Assembly: GCA_028715095.1 (NCBI GenBank)
Contig: JAQUSM010000003.1
Span: 1 to 20,233 of the forward strand
Reading direction: 5' to 3'
Length of the DNA stretch: 20,233 bases
Origin: Candidatus Omnitrophota bacterium
GTDB taxonomy: Bacteria > Omnitrophota > Gorgyraeia > Gygaellales > Profunditerraquicolaceae
The notes under the pieces were generated by a model. That model had not been told where the DNA came from and ran no database searches. It worked only from the letters and a program-made list of their open reading frames with translations. This document shows positions 8,138 through 15,518 of this stretch, piece by piece; within the stretch, counting starts at the first letter, position 1, and every line of letters starts with the position of its first letter. The position numbers and the translations under genes were made by a program.

Positions 8138-8166
8138 TTGACAAGAATATTTTTAGATAATAAAAT
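8138..8166 (+). promoter_or_regulatory. Strong candidate sigma70 promoter of the polyketide cluster
   Basis: TTGACA (8138-8143, perfect consensus) and TAAAAT (8161-8166, five of six) are separated by exactly 17 bases. The expected start site is near 8173. It is the best promoter match in the window and lies right before the polyketide genes. Confidence 0.75.
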
Positions 8167-8177
8167 AATGAGGCAAA

Positions 8178-8199
8178 ATATAGTAAAATTTTACTATAT
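8178..8199. promoter_or_regulatory. Perfect 22-bp palindrome, probable repressor operator
   Basis: The half-site ATATAGTAAAA (8178-8188) is followed directly by its exact reverse complement (8189-8199). It lies about 5-26 bases downstream of the predicted start site of the promoter at 8138-8166, where a bound dimer would block transcription. The PadR-like gene just upstream is the natural candidate for the binder; that link is inference. Confidence 0.7.
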
Positions 8200-8247
8200 C
8201 ATGGCCAATATTTTAAATTCCGTTTTCTATTATTAGTGAGGTTGCTG

Positions 8248-8514
8248 ATGCTCTGGGAAACTAAGACTGAAGAAAAATTTAAGACATTGATATCCAGGAT
8301 TCCCGTATTTCACCGCCGGATTACCGAATCAGTAGTTGTGCAACAGGCTCAAAATAATGCGCTTTTGCGTAAATCCACGCAGGTTGAAGAGCAGGATGTA
8401 ATTGCCGCTTTTTTTTCCGATGTGCCTTCGCCTTTTTACAGCATGATGGTCCGTCTTTTGGAGCAAAGCGGTTTTGATTATAAGAAATACGGTTATCCGA
8501 AAAATCAGAGTTAG
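8248..8514 (+). CDS. Small PCP-reductase-like domain protein
   Basis: An 88-aa protein from the ATG at 8248, chosen because TGAGG lies six bases upstream; GTG 8236 is an alternative in the same frame. The stretch from about residue 11 to 52 (LISRIPVFHRRITESVVVQQAQNN...) resembles the short helical domain named PCP_red (PF08369), found at the C-terminus of light-independent protochlorophyllide reductase subunit B and as stand-alone proteins in anaerobes. In those proteins the pattern is a hydrophobic-Pro-Phe block, then a run of basic and Glu residues, then a second helix. The assignment is by eye and tentative. It is the first gene after the cluster promoter and is followed two bases later by the ketopantoate-reductase-like gene. 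Its role in the pathway is unknown. Confidence 0.7.
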   Translation: MLWETKTEEKFKTLISRIPVFHRRITESVVVQQAQNNALLRKSTQVEEQDVIAAFFSDVPSPFYSMMVRLLEQSGFDYKKYGYPKNQS

Positions 8515-8516
8515 TT

Positions 8517-9530
8517 ATGCGTATAGGGGTAATTGGATCAGGAGCGATTGGTTGTCTTGTAGCAGCCTATCTTAAATTAGAGGGCCAGGATGTGTCTTTG
8601 GTCGGCCGGCCGGATTCGGTAAAAGCGATCCGGGAAAAAGGGCTGCAGATATCGGGCGTCCGCGGCAGCTTTAAGGTTGAAATTAAGATTTCCGAGCAGC
8701 TTAACTATTTTCCGGAATTAGTTATCCTGGCCACTAAAACCCAGGATATCGAATATGCCCTGAAAGATAATATCAGTTTGATCCGTAACGCACTAATTCT
8801 AACTATCCAAAATGGCGTGCAGGCGGACAACATTGTTGCTAAATACCTGCCTAAGGAAAATATAGTTTCCAGTATAGTCATGTTCGGTTCTACTTATTTA
8901 GAACCGGCTAAATTGGTGCATAATTTTGAAGGGTCATGGATAATAGGCTGGCCTTTTGATAAGCAGGAGCCGGAAAAATTATTAAGCCTGAGCCAGGTTT
9001 TGAATAAGGCATTTCCTGCCGTAATAACAGAGAATATTACCGGCATGAAGTTTTTAAAGATATTCGCTAACGCCAACAACTGCCTTCCGGCGGTACTGGG
9101 TAAAAGCATGCAGGAGGTTTTTGGCGACCCGGATATAAGCCGCATAAGCATCGCCATCTGGAAAGAGGGCCTTGAGATAATTGGCAAGGCAGGCATAAAA
9201 TTAGTTTCTTTGCCGGGCTTCCCTGTGGAAAACATTACCAAATTGACTTCTTTACCGGTCAACCAAGCGGCCGCTATTTTCTCGCAAACTATGAAAAACC
9301 TAAGCAAGGAGCCGCTTTACGGTTCTGTCCTGCAGAGCATTATGCGCGGCCGTGCCTCTGAAATTGATTATATTAACGGTGAATTCATTCGCCTTGCCGA
9401 AAAGAATAATTTTCACGCGCCTTTGAACAGCGCTTTGGTGGATTTAGTGCATCAGGTGGAAAAGAATAGCAGGTTTTATAGCAAGCTTGAATTGTTTGAT
9501 AAAATCCAAGAAGTTGTCCAATTAAAATGA
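8517..9530 (+). CDS. 2-dehydropantoate 2-reductase family protein (PanE/ApbA)
   Basis: NADPH-dependent reductase of the ketopantoate reductase family, 337 aa. The N-terminal Rossmann fold opens with GSGAIG at 7-12. The catalytic pattern is visible: Lys74 in ATKTQD, Asn99 in the QNG motif, Lys181 and Asn185 in KIFAN, and Glu282 in RGRASEIDYING. In primary metabolism PanE makes pantoate, the precursor of CoA and of the phosphopantetheine arm of acyl carrier proteins; many homologues reduce other 2-oxo acids. Here it is the second gene after the putative cluster promoter and overlaps the next gene by four bases (ATGA). It may therefore supply pantoate for the carrier protein or act on a pathway intermediate. 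The sequence does not decide between these. Confidence 0.88.
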   Translation: MRIGVIGSGAIGCLVAAYLKLEGQDVSLVGRPDSVKAIREKGLQISGVRGSFKVEIKISEQLNYFPELVILATKTQDIEYALKDNISLIRNALILTIQNGVQADNIVAKYLPKENIVSSIVMFGSTYLEPAKLVHNFEGSWIIGWPFDKQEPEKLLSLSQVLNKAFPAVITENITGMKFLKIFANANNCLPAVLGKSMQEVFGDPDISRISIAIWKEGLEIIGKAGIKLVSLPGFPVENITKLTSLPVNQAAAIFSQTMKNLSKEPLYGSVLQSIMRGRASEIDYINGEFIRLAEKNNFHAPLNSALVDLVHQVEKNSRFYSKLELFDKIQEVVQLK

Positions 9531-10132
9531 GCCACAATAGCATGGTAAATACTCCTTTCCCAAAATTGAAACTTACGGTTACCGGGGTCTTTGGGGAATG
9601 CTACCATGGGTATAAGATTGGAGATGAAATTTATTTAGAAGATTTTACCCATGCCCCGCAGTATTTTTGTTTAGGACTGGCGCACGCGCTTTTCCCGGTC
9701 ATATATGCCTTAAGTTTTGGCGCGAAATTCGGGTTCCGTGACAACCAGCGTTCGCTTTTAGTTACCTGTCCCGATGGAGGTAAATTGGAGTTTAAGGCGG
9801 AGATCCTGGATAAGCAAGGCAAGCTTGAGGTTGTTCCCCGCGATCCAAATCATAAAGGGCCGAATCCTAAGAAGATGATTATTGAGGTGGTTAAAGCGAA
9901 AGGCAAATGCAGCTTTGGATATAAGGTTGGCGATAAATGGGAGACTCAAGGGTTAAAATGCATACCCGGGTTTTGCGGGGCGGCATTCCATACTGCCTTC
10001 CCGGCATTATTTGCCTTGAACTTCGGGGCGAAGTTTTTCTTTATGGATAATCCCGATTCAATTGATACGGTTACCTGCCCTGACGGAGGAAATATTATTT
10101 TTAAAGTTAGAAGAATAGAGGAGAATAAATAA
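9527..10132 (+). CDS. Protein with two TIGR04076-like Cys-containing repeats
   Basis: A 201-aa protein made of two copies of one roughly 80-residue domain (about 14-95 and 117-197). Each copy has the order Cys, GYKxGD, a Cys before an AxxxxxxPxxxAL stretch, FGAKFxF, and VTCPDGG. The three Cys align between copies: 25/128, 48/150 and 81/184. This matches my recollection of the TIGR04076 family, small proteins of unknown function common in anaerobes and usually single-domain. The paired Cys suggest metal or cofactor binding. It overlaps the reductase gene by ATGA and is followed three bases later by the KS-alpha gene, with GAGGAG upstream of that start, so it belongs to the same operon. Its function is unknown. 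Confidence 0.82.
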   Translation: MSHNSMVNTPFPKLKLTVTGVFGECYHGYKIGDEIYLEDFTHAPQYFCLGLAHALFPVIYALSFGAKFGFRDNQRSLLVTCPDGGKLEFKAEILDKQGKLEVVPRDPNHKGPNPKKMIIEVVKAKGKCSFGYKVGDKWETQGLKCIPGFCGAAFHTAFPALFALNFGAKFFFMDNPDSIDTVTCPDGGNIIFKVRRIEENK

Positions 10133-10135
10133 TTC

Positions 10136-11398
10136 ATGTCTAAACGCAGAGTGGTTATTACCGGTATAGGGGTAATTTCTCCTAACGGTATAGGTAAAAA
10201 GAACGCCTGGGAGGGTTTTTCGGGCGGGAAATCCGGGGTACGCTTAGTTGAAGGTTTTGATGTATCGGTTTTTAACACCAAGATTGCCTCTCAGGTGAAG
10301 GATTTTGATCCTTTTAAATTAGGGCTGACGCATAAAGAAGCTATGCGTATGGATCGTTATGTCCAGTTTGGGGTAGCTGCCGGCAAAATGGCGATTGAAG
10401 ACAGTAAGCTGAATTTCTCAAAAGAAGACCCCGAGCGCCTGGGGGTTTGCCTGGCAAATGCTATTTGCGGCACTAAATATATGGAGGAGGAGTTTGCTTT
10501 AGTTACCGAAGACGGTAAAAAACCTATTAACCCTAGCCTTGTGCGGCCTGATCTTTATGACGCGGCGATGTTTAATACCCCTTCTATTGAAATCAGCGCG
10601 CGTTTCGGTTTAAAAGGAATTTGCAATACTATTTCTACGGGATGCACTGCCGGCACGGATTCTCTGGGGTTCGGCCTGGAGACTATCCAGGACGGCGAGC
10701 AGGATGTAATGATCTGCGGTGCGGCAGAGGCGCCGCTTACTCCGATTACTTTTGGCGCTTTTGATGTGGTGAATGTTTTATCTGTGCATAATGACCAGCC
10801 GCAGAAAGCATCGCGGCCATTTGACAATAAACGCGATGGGTTTGTGCTGGGAGAAGGGGCCGGTATTTTGGTTTTGGAGGAATTAAATCATGCCTTAAAA
10901 CGTAACGCGCCGATTTATTGCGAAGTCTTAGGGTTCGGCACCAGCTGCAATGCTTTTCACATGACCGATCTCCCCTCTGACGGCCAAGCCATGGAAACCT
11001 GTATCGGCCTGGCGTTAAAAGATGCTGATGTAAAACCGACGGATATCGATTATATCAATGCCCATGGCTCAAGCACGCGTATGAATGATATTTTTGAGAG
11101 CAACGCTTACAAGGCTATTTTTGGAGAATATGCTTATAAGCTGCCCATCAGCTCATTTAAATCCATGATTGGCCATCCTTTGGCTGCGGCAAATGCCATT
11201 GAGATGACCATTGCCAGCATGATCTTTGAAAAAAATATCCTCCCTCCCACGATAAACCAGGAGGAAAAAGATCCGCAGTGCGACCTGTATTATATTCCTA
11301 ACCAGGCAATTACAAAGAAAGTAAACATGATTATGAAAACCAGCAGCGGTTTTTCCGGGATACATTCTTCGCTAATTTTAAAAAGGTTCGGTGAATAA
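10136..11398 (+). CDS. Type II PKS ketosynthase alpha (KS-alpha)
   Basis: Beta-ketoacyl synthase that would catalyse Claisen condensations of malonyl units on the acyl carrier protein. It has 420 aa, the length of FabF and KS-alpha. The full catalytic set is present: Cys170 in STGCTAGTDSLG, His310 in NAHGSSTRMND, Lys342 and His347 in FKSMIGH. The nucleophile context TGCTAGxDSxG and the NAHGSxTxxND block are closer, by eye, to actinomycete KS-alpha enzymes than to housekeeping FabF. The next gene, a catalytically dead paralogue, starts within its stop codon (TAATG), the coupling typical of KS-alpha/KS-beta pairs. It could still be a fatty acid enzyme in isolation. The partner, cyclases and aromatase nearby make a polyketide role much more likely. 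Confidence 0.92.
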   Translation: MSKRRVVITGIGVISPNGIGKKNAWEGFSGGKSGVRLVEGFDVSVFNTKIASQVKDFDPFKLGLTHKEAMRMDRYVQFGVAAGKMAIEDSKLNFSKEDPERLGVCLANAICGTKYMEEEFALVTEDGKKPINPSLVRPDLYDAAMFNTPSIEISARFGLKGICNTISTGCTAGTDSLGFGLETIQDGEQDVMICGAAEAPLTPITFGAFDVVNVLSVHNDQPQKASRPFDNKRDGFVLGEGAGILVLEELNHALKRNAPIYCEVLGFGTSCNAFHMTDLPSDGQAMETCIGLALKDADVKPTDIDYINAHGSSTRMNDIFESNAYKAIFGEYAYKLPISSFKSMIGHPLAAANAIEMTIASMIFEKNILPPTINQEEKDPQCDLYYIPNQAITKKVNMIMKTSSGFSGIHSSLILKRFGE

Positions 11399-12627
11399 TG
11401 GAGAAAATAGCAGTTACGGGAATAGGAGTAGTCAGCCCATCAGGGATTGGTAAGCGGCAGTTTTGGGCAAATATTAAAAGCGGCCGCTCATTTATTAAGA
11501 AAATTACACGCTTTGATGCTTCAAAATATCCCGCACATATCGCCGGCCAGATTGATGATCTGGAAAAATACAGCCATATATCCGAAAGGCTGTTAAAAAA
11601 GATTGACGCCTTTTCGCATATGGCGCTGGTTGCTTCAGAGTTAGCCTTGCAGGATGCGGGAATAGATATTAAAAATGAAGATCCAAATCTTGTCGGTATC
11701 TTTTTGGGCAATGCCATCGGCGGCTGGCTTTATGCCGAGACAGAATTAAGGGATTTATATTTAGAAGGCAGGGAAGGTGTTTCTCCTTACATGGCTTCTG
11801 CCTGGTTTCCCGCTGCTCCGCAGGGCCAGGTATCCATATATTATGGTATAAAAGGATTCAGTAAGACCGTGGTCAGCGACCGGGCAAGTTCACTGATGGC
11901 CTTAGGTTATGCCAGAAAAGTATTGTATAAGAATAAACTGAATATGATCCTGGCCGGGGGAATGGAAGCGCCGGTTACTCCTTATGCCTTATTATGCTGT
12001 AATACATATGGCGCGTTGTCTACCCGCAACGAAGATCCCCAGGCCGCATATCGGCCATTTGATCAAGGCCGCAGTGGTTTTGTTATTGGCGAAGGCTCGG
12101 GTATTGTGGTGCTGGAGAATATCCAGAGGGCCAGGAAAAGGGGCGCAAATATTTTAGGGTTTATCAGCGGTTACGGCACCTCTTGCGACGGGGTTGACAG
12201 GATTAATCCCGCTTCCGATGGTAAAGAATTGGCGCGCGCCATAAACATGGCGCTTAATGACGCCAAAATCAATCCTGAGGATATCGGCTATATCAGCCTG
12301 GATGGCCTGGCAGTTGATCTCTGGGATAACTCTGAAATCAAGGCCCTGGAAATAGTTTTCGGGACTGGCCTTAAAAATATTCCTGTGAGTTGCCCTAAAT
12401 CCATGTTTGGCAATCTCCTGGGAGCCTCCGGAGCGCTGGATATGATTATTGCGCTTTTATCATTGGAGTATAATCTGATCCCGCCTACCTTGAATCTAGA
12501 TACTCCGGTTTTAAAAGATATAAATTATGTGGCTAAGCAAGCCAGGGAATGCAAGGCGAGCAAGGCTTTAATTATATCGCGCGGACGCGGTGGTATTAAT
12601 TCAGCCCTGGTAGTTGAGAAACCGTAA
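11398..12627 (+). CDS. Type II PKS ketosynthase beta / chain length factor
   Basis: Ketosynthase paralogue of 409 aa that pairs with KS-alpha and, in known type II systems, sets chain length and helps priming. Aligning it with the preceding protein shows the nucleophile Cys replaced by Arg162 (VSDRASSLMALG). The first His is replaced by Asp302 (YISLDGLAV) and the second by Asn339 (KSMFGNLLG), while Lys334 is kept. It therefore cannot do ordinary condensation. The fold remains whole: MEAPVTPYAL (189-198), RPFDQGRSGFVIGEGSG (219-235). Known chain length factors usually carry Gln where Cys was; Arg is unusual. The start overlaps the KS-alpha stop by one base (TAATG), implying near-equal production. 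Chain length cannot be read from the sequence. Confidence 0.9.
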   Translation: MEKIAVTGIGVVSPSGIGKRQFWANIKSGRSFIKKITRFDASKYPAHIAGQIDDLEKYSHISERLLKKIDAFSHMALVASELALQDAGIDIKNEDPNLVGIFLGNAIGGWLYAETELRDLYLEGREGVSPYMASAWFPAAPQGQVSIYYGIKGFSKTVVSDRASSLMALGYARKVLYKNKLNMILAGGMEAPVTPYALLCCNTYGALSTRNEDPQAAYRPFDQGRSGFVIGEGSGIVVLENIQRARKRGANILGFISGYGTSCDGVDRINPASDGKELARAINMALNDAKINPEDIGYISLDGLAVDLWDNSEIKALEIVFGTGLKNIPVSCPKSMFGNLLGASGALDMIIALLSLEYNLIPPTLNLDTPVLKDINYVAKQARECKASKALIISRGRGGINSALVVEKP

Positions 12628-12667
12628 AGAGGGTTATTGCAAAGTAATTAATTAAAGGGAGGATGTG

Positions 12668-14128
12668 ATGAAGATATTGTTTGTTATGCCAAAAGTCGGC
12701 GCCTGGGCAACTCATGGGATACATAGATCTCCAAACCAGTTGTATGCGCACTGGGCTGCTTATGTTCGCGAAAGGGGTTATGAAGATGTAGCTGTTATTG
12801 ACGGTAAGGCCGATCAAATACCCATGGAGCAGCTGATCGAACAGGTTAAGCTTAAAAATCCCGATATCGTGGTTATGGGTGAGCAGCTGCATGGTTACGG
12901 AGGCTATGGAGTTTTACGCCATTTTAAAGAGGCGGCTATCGGGATTAAGAAAGCTTTGCCTAAGACAAAAATAATTCTCGGTGGATTGTGGTATTCGGCA
13001 ATGCCCGTGCCTACGCTGGAGGAGAATCCCGCGGTTGATTTTGTAGTTATGGGGGAAGAGGAGTCTTTCGGTGATTTGGTTGAGGCAATAGATAAAAATA
13101 GCCCGCTTAAGGATGTAGGCGGGGTTACCTCCCGCATTGACGGGGCGATTGTTATGGGCCCGCATAAGCCTCTTATGGAAGATTTGGATAAGCTGCCTTT
13201 GCCGGCATATGATTTGTTCCCGATGGATAAATATGTAGGGCATACTTATTGGAAGCCGTTTGTAGATATGGTCACCTCCCGCGGCTGCCCTTCAGCGTGT
13301 ACCTTTTGTTATGAATGGGACCAATTTGACCCGCGCTCACCATCGGATTTTTTGAAATGGCGGGCGAAGTCTCCGGAAAGAGTAATGGAAGAACTGAACC
13401 TTCTGCACAGAAAATACGGGGTTAAGGTTGTAGTTATCCAGGATGACAATTTTAATGTAGACCCTAAAAGAGTGCAGAAGTTCTGCGAACTTAAAAAGGC
13501 ATCCAACAATCCGATTAAATGGGTATCTTTGGGCCGGGCTATTGACTGGGTTAATTGCGAATCGATCCTTCCCTTTATGAAAGAAAATGGTTTGTTTATG
13601 GGCGTTTTCGGCATTGAGGTCACCACGCAGTCGGAGCTTAAGAGAATCGCCAAGGGTATTACTATCGATCAGATCAAAAAAACCATAGAGATGTTCCGTA
13701 AGAATGATATCGCTATAGTTGCAGATATTATGATGGGTTTCGATTATGATACCGAAGAAATTATCAAACAGCGTTTTGAATTCACTGACCAGGTGGATCC
13801 GGATGTCCTCTGGGTAGGCTATGTTACTCCCGCTCCGAATTCACCTATGTGGAGGATTGCATTAAAGAAAAACTGGATGGATCCTAAAAAAGTGGATTTT
13901 AGCCAATGGGATTTCTTGCATCCGGTAATTCCCACTGACCATCTCTCTACGGAAGATCTGGGCAGGCTGGGTTCATGGTGTATGCGGGAGTTTTTCTCGA
14001 AGCCCGGAAGAATTAACCGGATTATGGAGAGCAATTTTGACCCGCTTGCAAAGCTTTGTTTCCAGGATGTAATGAACGGTATTAATAAATGGGAAGCAGT
14101 CGCGACAAAGGGCGAAGTACAGATATAA
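12668..14128 (+). CDS. B12-binding radical SAM enzyme, BchE-like
   Basis: Class B radical SAM protein with an N-terminal cobalamin-binding domain (about residues 1-145) and a radical SAM core. The 4Fe-4S motif CPSACTFCYEW has Cys207, Cys211 and Cys214, followed by PSDFLKWRAKSPERVMEEL. The second half has GVFGIEVTTQSELKRIAKG and the DIMMGFDYDTEE block typical of these proteins. Relatives include BchE (anaerobic Mg-protoporphyrin ester cyclase, which inserts water-derived oxygen) and B12-dependent methyltransferases. Start: AGGGAGG lies five bases before ATG 12668; GTG 12665 is too close to it. It sits between the ketosynthase pair and the carrier protein, so it most likely tailors the polyketide, by C-methylation, ring closure or anaerobic oxygen insertion. 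The exact reaction is not readable from sequence. Confidence 0.9.
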   Translation: MKILFVMPKVGAWATHGIHRSPNQLYAHWAAYVRERGYEDVAVIDGKADQIPMEQLIEQVKLKNPDIVVMGEQLHGYGGYGVLRHFKEAAIGIKKALPKTKIILGGLWYSAMPVPTLEENPAVDFVVMGEEESFGDLVEAIDKNSPLKDVGGVTSRIDGAIVMGPHKPLMEDLDKLPLPAYDLFPMDKYVGHTYWKPFVDMVTSRGCPSACTFCYEWDQFDPRSPSDFLKWRAKSPERVMEELNLLHRKYGVKVVVIQDDNFNVDPKRVQKFCELKKASNNPIKWVSLGRAIDWVNCESILPFMKENGLFMGVFGIEVTTQSELKRIAKGITIDQIKKTIEMFRKNDIAIVADIMMGFDYDTEEIIKQRFEFTDQVDPDVLWVGYVTPAPNSPMWRIALKKNWMDPKKVDFSQWDFLHPVIPTDHLSTEDLGRLGSWCMREFFSKPGRINRIMESNFDPLAKLCFQDVMNGINKWEAVATKGEVQI

Positions 14129-14134
14129 AATCTT

Positions 14135-14201
14135 CGCTTCGGCAAAAATTCTCGCTCTGCCTGGACATTTATTGCGGGCAACCGTGCCCGCTTGAATTTT
14201 T
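14135..14201. repeat. Intergenic hairpin module (dispersed repeat)
   Basis: GCGGGCA (14174-14180) and TGCCCGC (14185-14191) form a perfect seven-base stem with a four-base loop. An outer AAAAATTC (14144-14151) pairs with GAATTTTT (14194-14201). The CTCGCTCTGCC block before the inner stem recurs before the similar stem at 15417-15432. CGCTTCGGCAAAA (14135-14147) recurs inverted at 19909-19921. It occupies most of the 152-base gap before the carrier protein gene. It could act as a terminator or processing site, but no T run follows the inner stem. Confidence 0.6.
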
Positions 14202-14280
14202 GAGATGCTGCTCAAACCAAATCTCGGCATCCGCAAAATTTATGATCCATGGTATATTTTTAAAGTAACGGGAGGATTAC

Positions 14281-14511
14281 ATGAAGAATAAAGTTAAAGA
14301 AGTGTTGGCGAATTTATTAAAAGTAAAGATTGAAGAGTTGAAGGATGATGTTTCTTTGCAAAATAGCATCGGGGTTGATTCTACGGAAATGGTGGAATCG
14401 GTAATTGCCCTGGAAAAATCATTCGGCGTCAAGCTTAACATTAAAGAAATAACCAAAAACTCGACAATAAGCGATATCGCAAATAATATCCAGTCAAAAT
14501 TAGCGAAATGA
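14281..14511 (+). CDS. Acyl carrier protein (polyketide type, free-standing)
   Basis: A 76-aa acyl carrier protein of normal size. Ser34 in GVDSTEMVE is the phosphopantetheine attachment site; the usual DSL is DST here, a mild variation seen in some secondary-metabolism carriers. The four-helix pattern is clear, with an acidic second helix (MVESVIALEKSF) for partner docking. GGGAGG lies five bases upstream of the ATG. The gene overlaps the cyclase-family gene by four bases (ATGA). Together with the ketosynthase pair it completes a minimal type II PKS, although a radical SAM gene separates them. No phosphopantetheinyl transferase is in the window, so the housekeeping enzyme or one elsewhere must activate it. 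Confidence 0.93.
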   Translation: MKNKVKEVLANLLKVKIEELKDDVSLQNSIGVDSTEMVESVIALEKSFGVKLNIKEITKNSTISDIANNIQSKLAK

Positions 14512-15308
14512 AGATTATTGACTTAAGCTTACCCATCGACGAAAAGGCCTTTGAAGTGCACAAGGTGGATATTGAGCGTATATCCCATAGGGCCGGGGTA
14601 GCTAAATTTAACCGCGTCATTATGGGTAAAACAATCCTGGGAAGGATAAAATACGCTTTGGGCATGCGTATTATAAAGAAAGAGCAGCTGCCTGATGAAG
14701 AATTCTTATCTTTGGAGATTGTACATGCCCCGGTGCACATAGGAACCCACCTGGATTATTCTTTTCATTACGGCTCAACTTCAGAAGGACGTTCTTCAAA
14801 GACAGCGGATGAGATTCCCCTGGAGTATTGTTATCAAAACGGCGTAAAATTGAATCTGGTTCATAAGAAACCCGATGAAATAATTGATGTGCGTGATATA
14901 AAGTCGGCGCTTGATAAAATAAATTATCAGCTTAAGCCTCTGGATATCGTATTATTGCAGACCGGCGCGGATAAGCTCTACGGAGGGCCCGGGTATTTCT
15001 CGGATTATCCGGGGGTTGACCCTTCAGCCATAGACTATCTGCTGGCCAGCGGAGTAAAAATATTCGGCGTAGATACCATGGGTATTGACCGGCCCTATAG
15101 ATTTATGTTAGGCGAGTTTCTAAAAACAAAAGATCCTAAAACATTTTATCCGGCGCATTTTTATGGCCGTAAGAAAGAGTTCATTCACATAGAGAGGCTT
15201 GCTAATTTAGAAAAACTTCCTGATTTTGGATTCAAGGTTATTTGTTTCCCGGTTCGGATAAAGAATACCGGAGCCGCATGGGCCCGGGTCGTCGCTCTTT
15301 TAGATTAA
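14508..15308 (+). CDS. Cyclase family protein (PF04199, kynurenine-formamidase-like fold)
   Basis: Metal-dependent hydrolase or cyclase of the PF04199 family, 266 aa. The signature HxGTHxD...H is present as His77-Ile-Gly-Thr-His81-Leu-Asp83 with His87 following. His217 (PAHFYG) and the IHIERLANL segment (226-234) complete the usual metal and acid/base set. The family includes kynurenine formamidases, isatin hydrolases and proteins encoded in aromatic polyketide clusters, where a cyclisation role has been proposed. Overlap with the carrier protein gene (ATGA) implies coupled expression, and the neighbouring aromatase supports a ring-forming or hydrolytic release role here. A simple hydrolase acting on the finished product is the main alternative. 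Confidence 0.88.
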   Translation: MKIIDLSLPIDEKAFEVHKVDIERISHRAGVAKFNRVIMGKTILGRIKYALGMRIIKKEQLPDEEFLSLEIVHAPVHIGTHLDYSFHYGSTSEGRSSKTADEIPLEYCYQNGVKLNLVHKKPDEIIDVRDIKSALDKINYQLKPLDIVLLQTGADKLYGGPGYFSDYPGVDPSAIDYLLASGVKIFGVDTMGIDRPYRFMLGEFLKTKDPKTFYPAHFYGRKKEFIHIERLANLEKLPDFGFKVICFPVRIKNTGAAWARVVALLD

Positions 15309-15312
15309 AAAT

Positions 15313-15479
15313 TTAACGTTTTAACTTGTCTTGTTTTCGCAGGGACGCTTGCCTGCCCCAGCGTGGCAGGCTGCGCTCGGGTTTCGGCCTCGCTCTGCCA
15401 GGCTTATGTATTTAGCCGGGCAACCTTGCCCGCTCGGCCTGCAAACGCCCTGCTTGAAAACAAGCCAAGTTAACGTTAA
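15313..15479. repeat. 167-bp element with long imperfect terminal inverted repeats
   Basis: The left arm (15313-15344) and right arm (15448-15479) are inverted copies: about 30 paired positions with one mismatch and two 2-base gaps, beginning TTAACGTT and ending AACGTTAA. Inside are a perfect stem GCCTGCC/GGCAGGC (15351-15357, 15365-15371) and CGGGCAA/TTGCCCG (15417-15423, 15426-15432). No open reading frame fits inside. It resembles a MITE-like or large-hairpin intergenic repeat. No flanking target duplication is obvious. Confidence 0.75.
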
Positions 15480-15518
15480 GCAGCAAATCTAAAAGTATGA
15501 GAATTTAAGGAGGGTGAG

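Noticed and set aside
10136..12627. The two ketosynthase genes as duplicated housekeeping fabF
   Set aside because: The second has lost Cys and both His, is TAATG-coupled to the first, and both sit with an aromatase, cyclase and carrier protein.
15313..15479. Insertion sequence remnant with transposase
   Set aside because: No reading frame or transposase motif fits in 167 bases; it can only be a non-autonomous or structural repeat.
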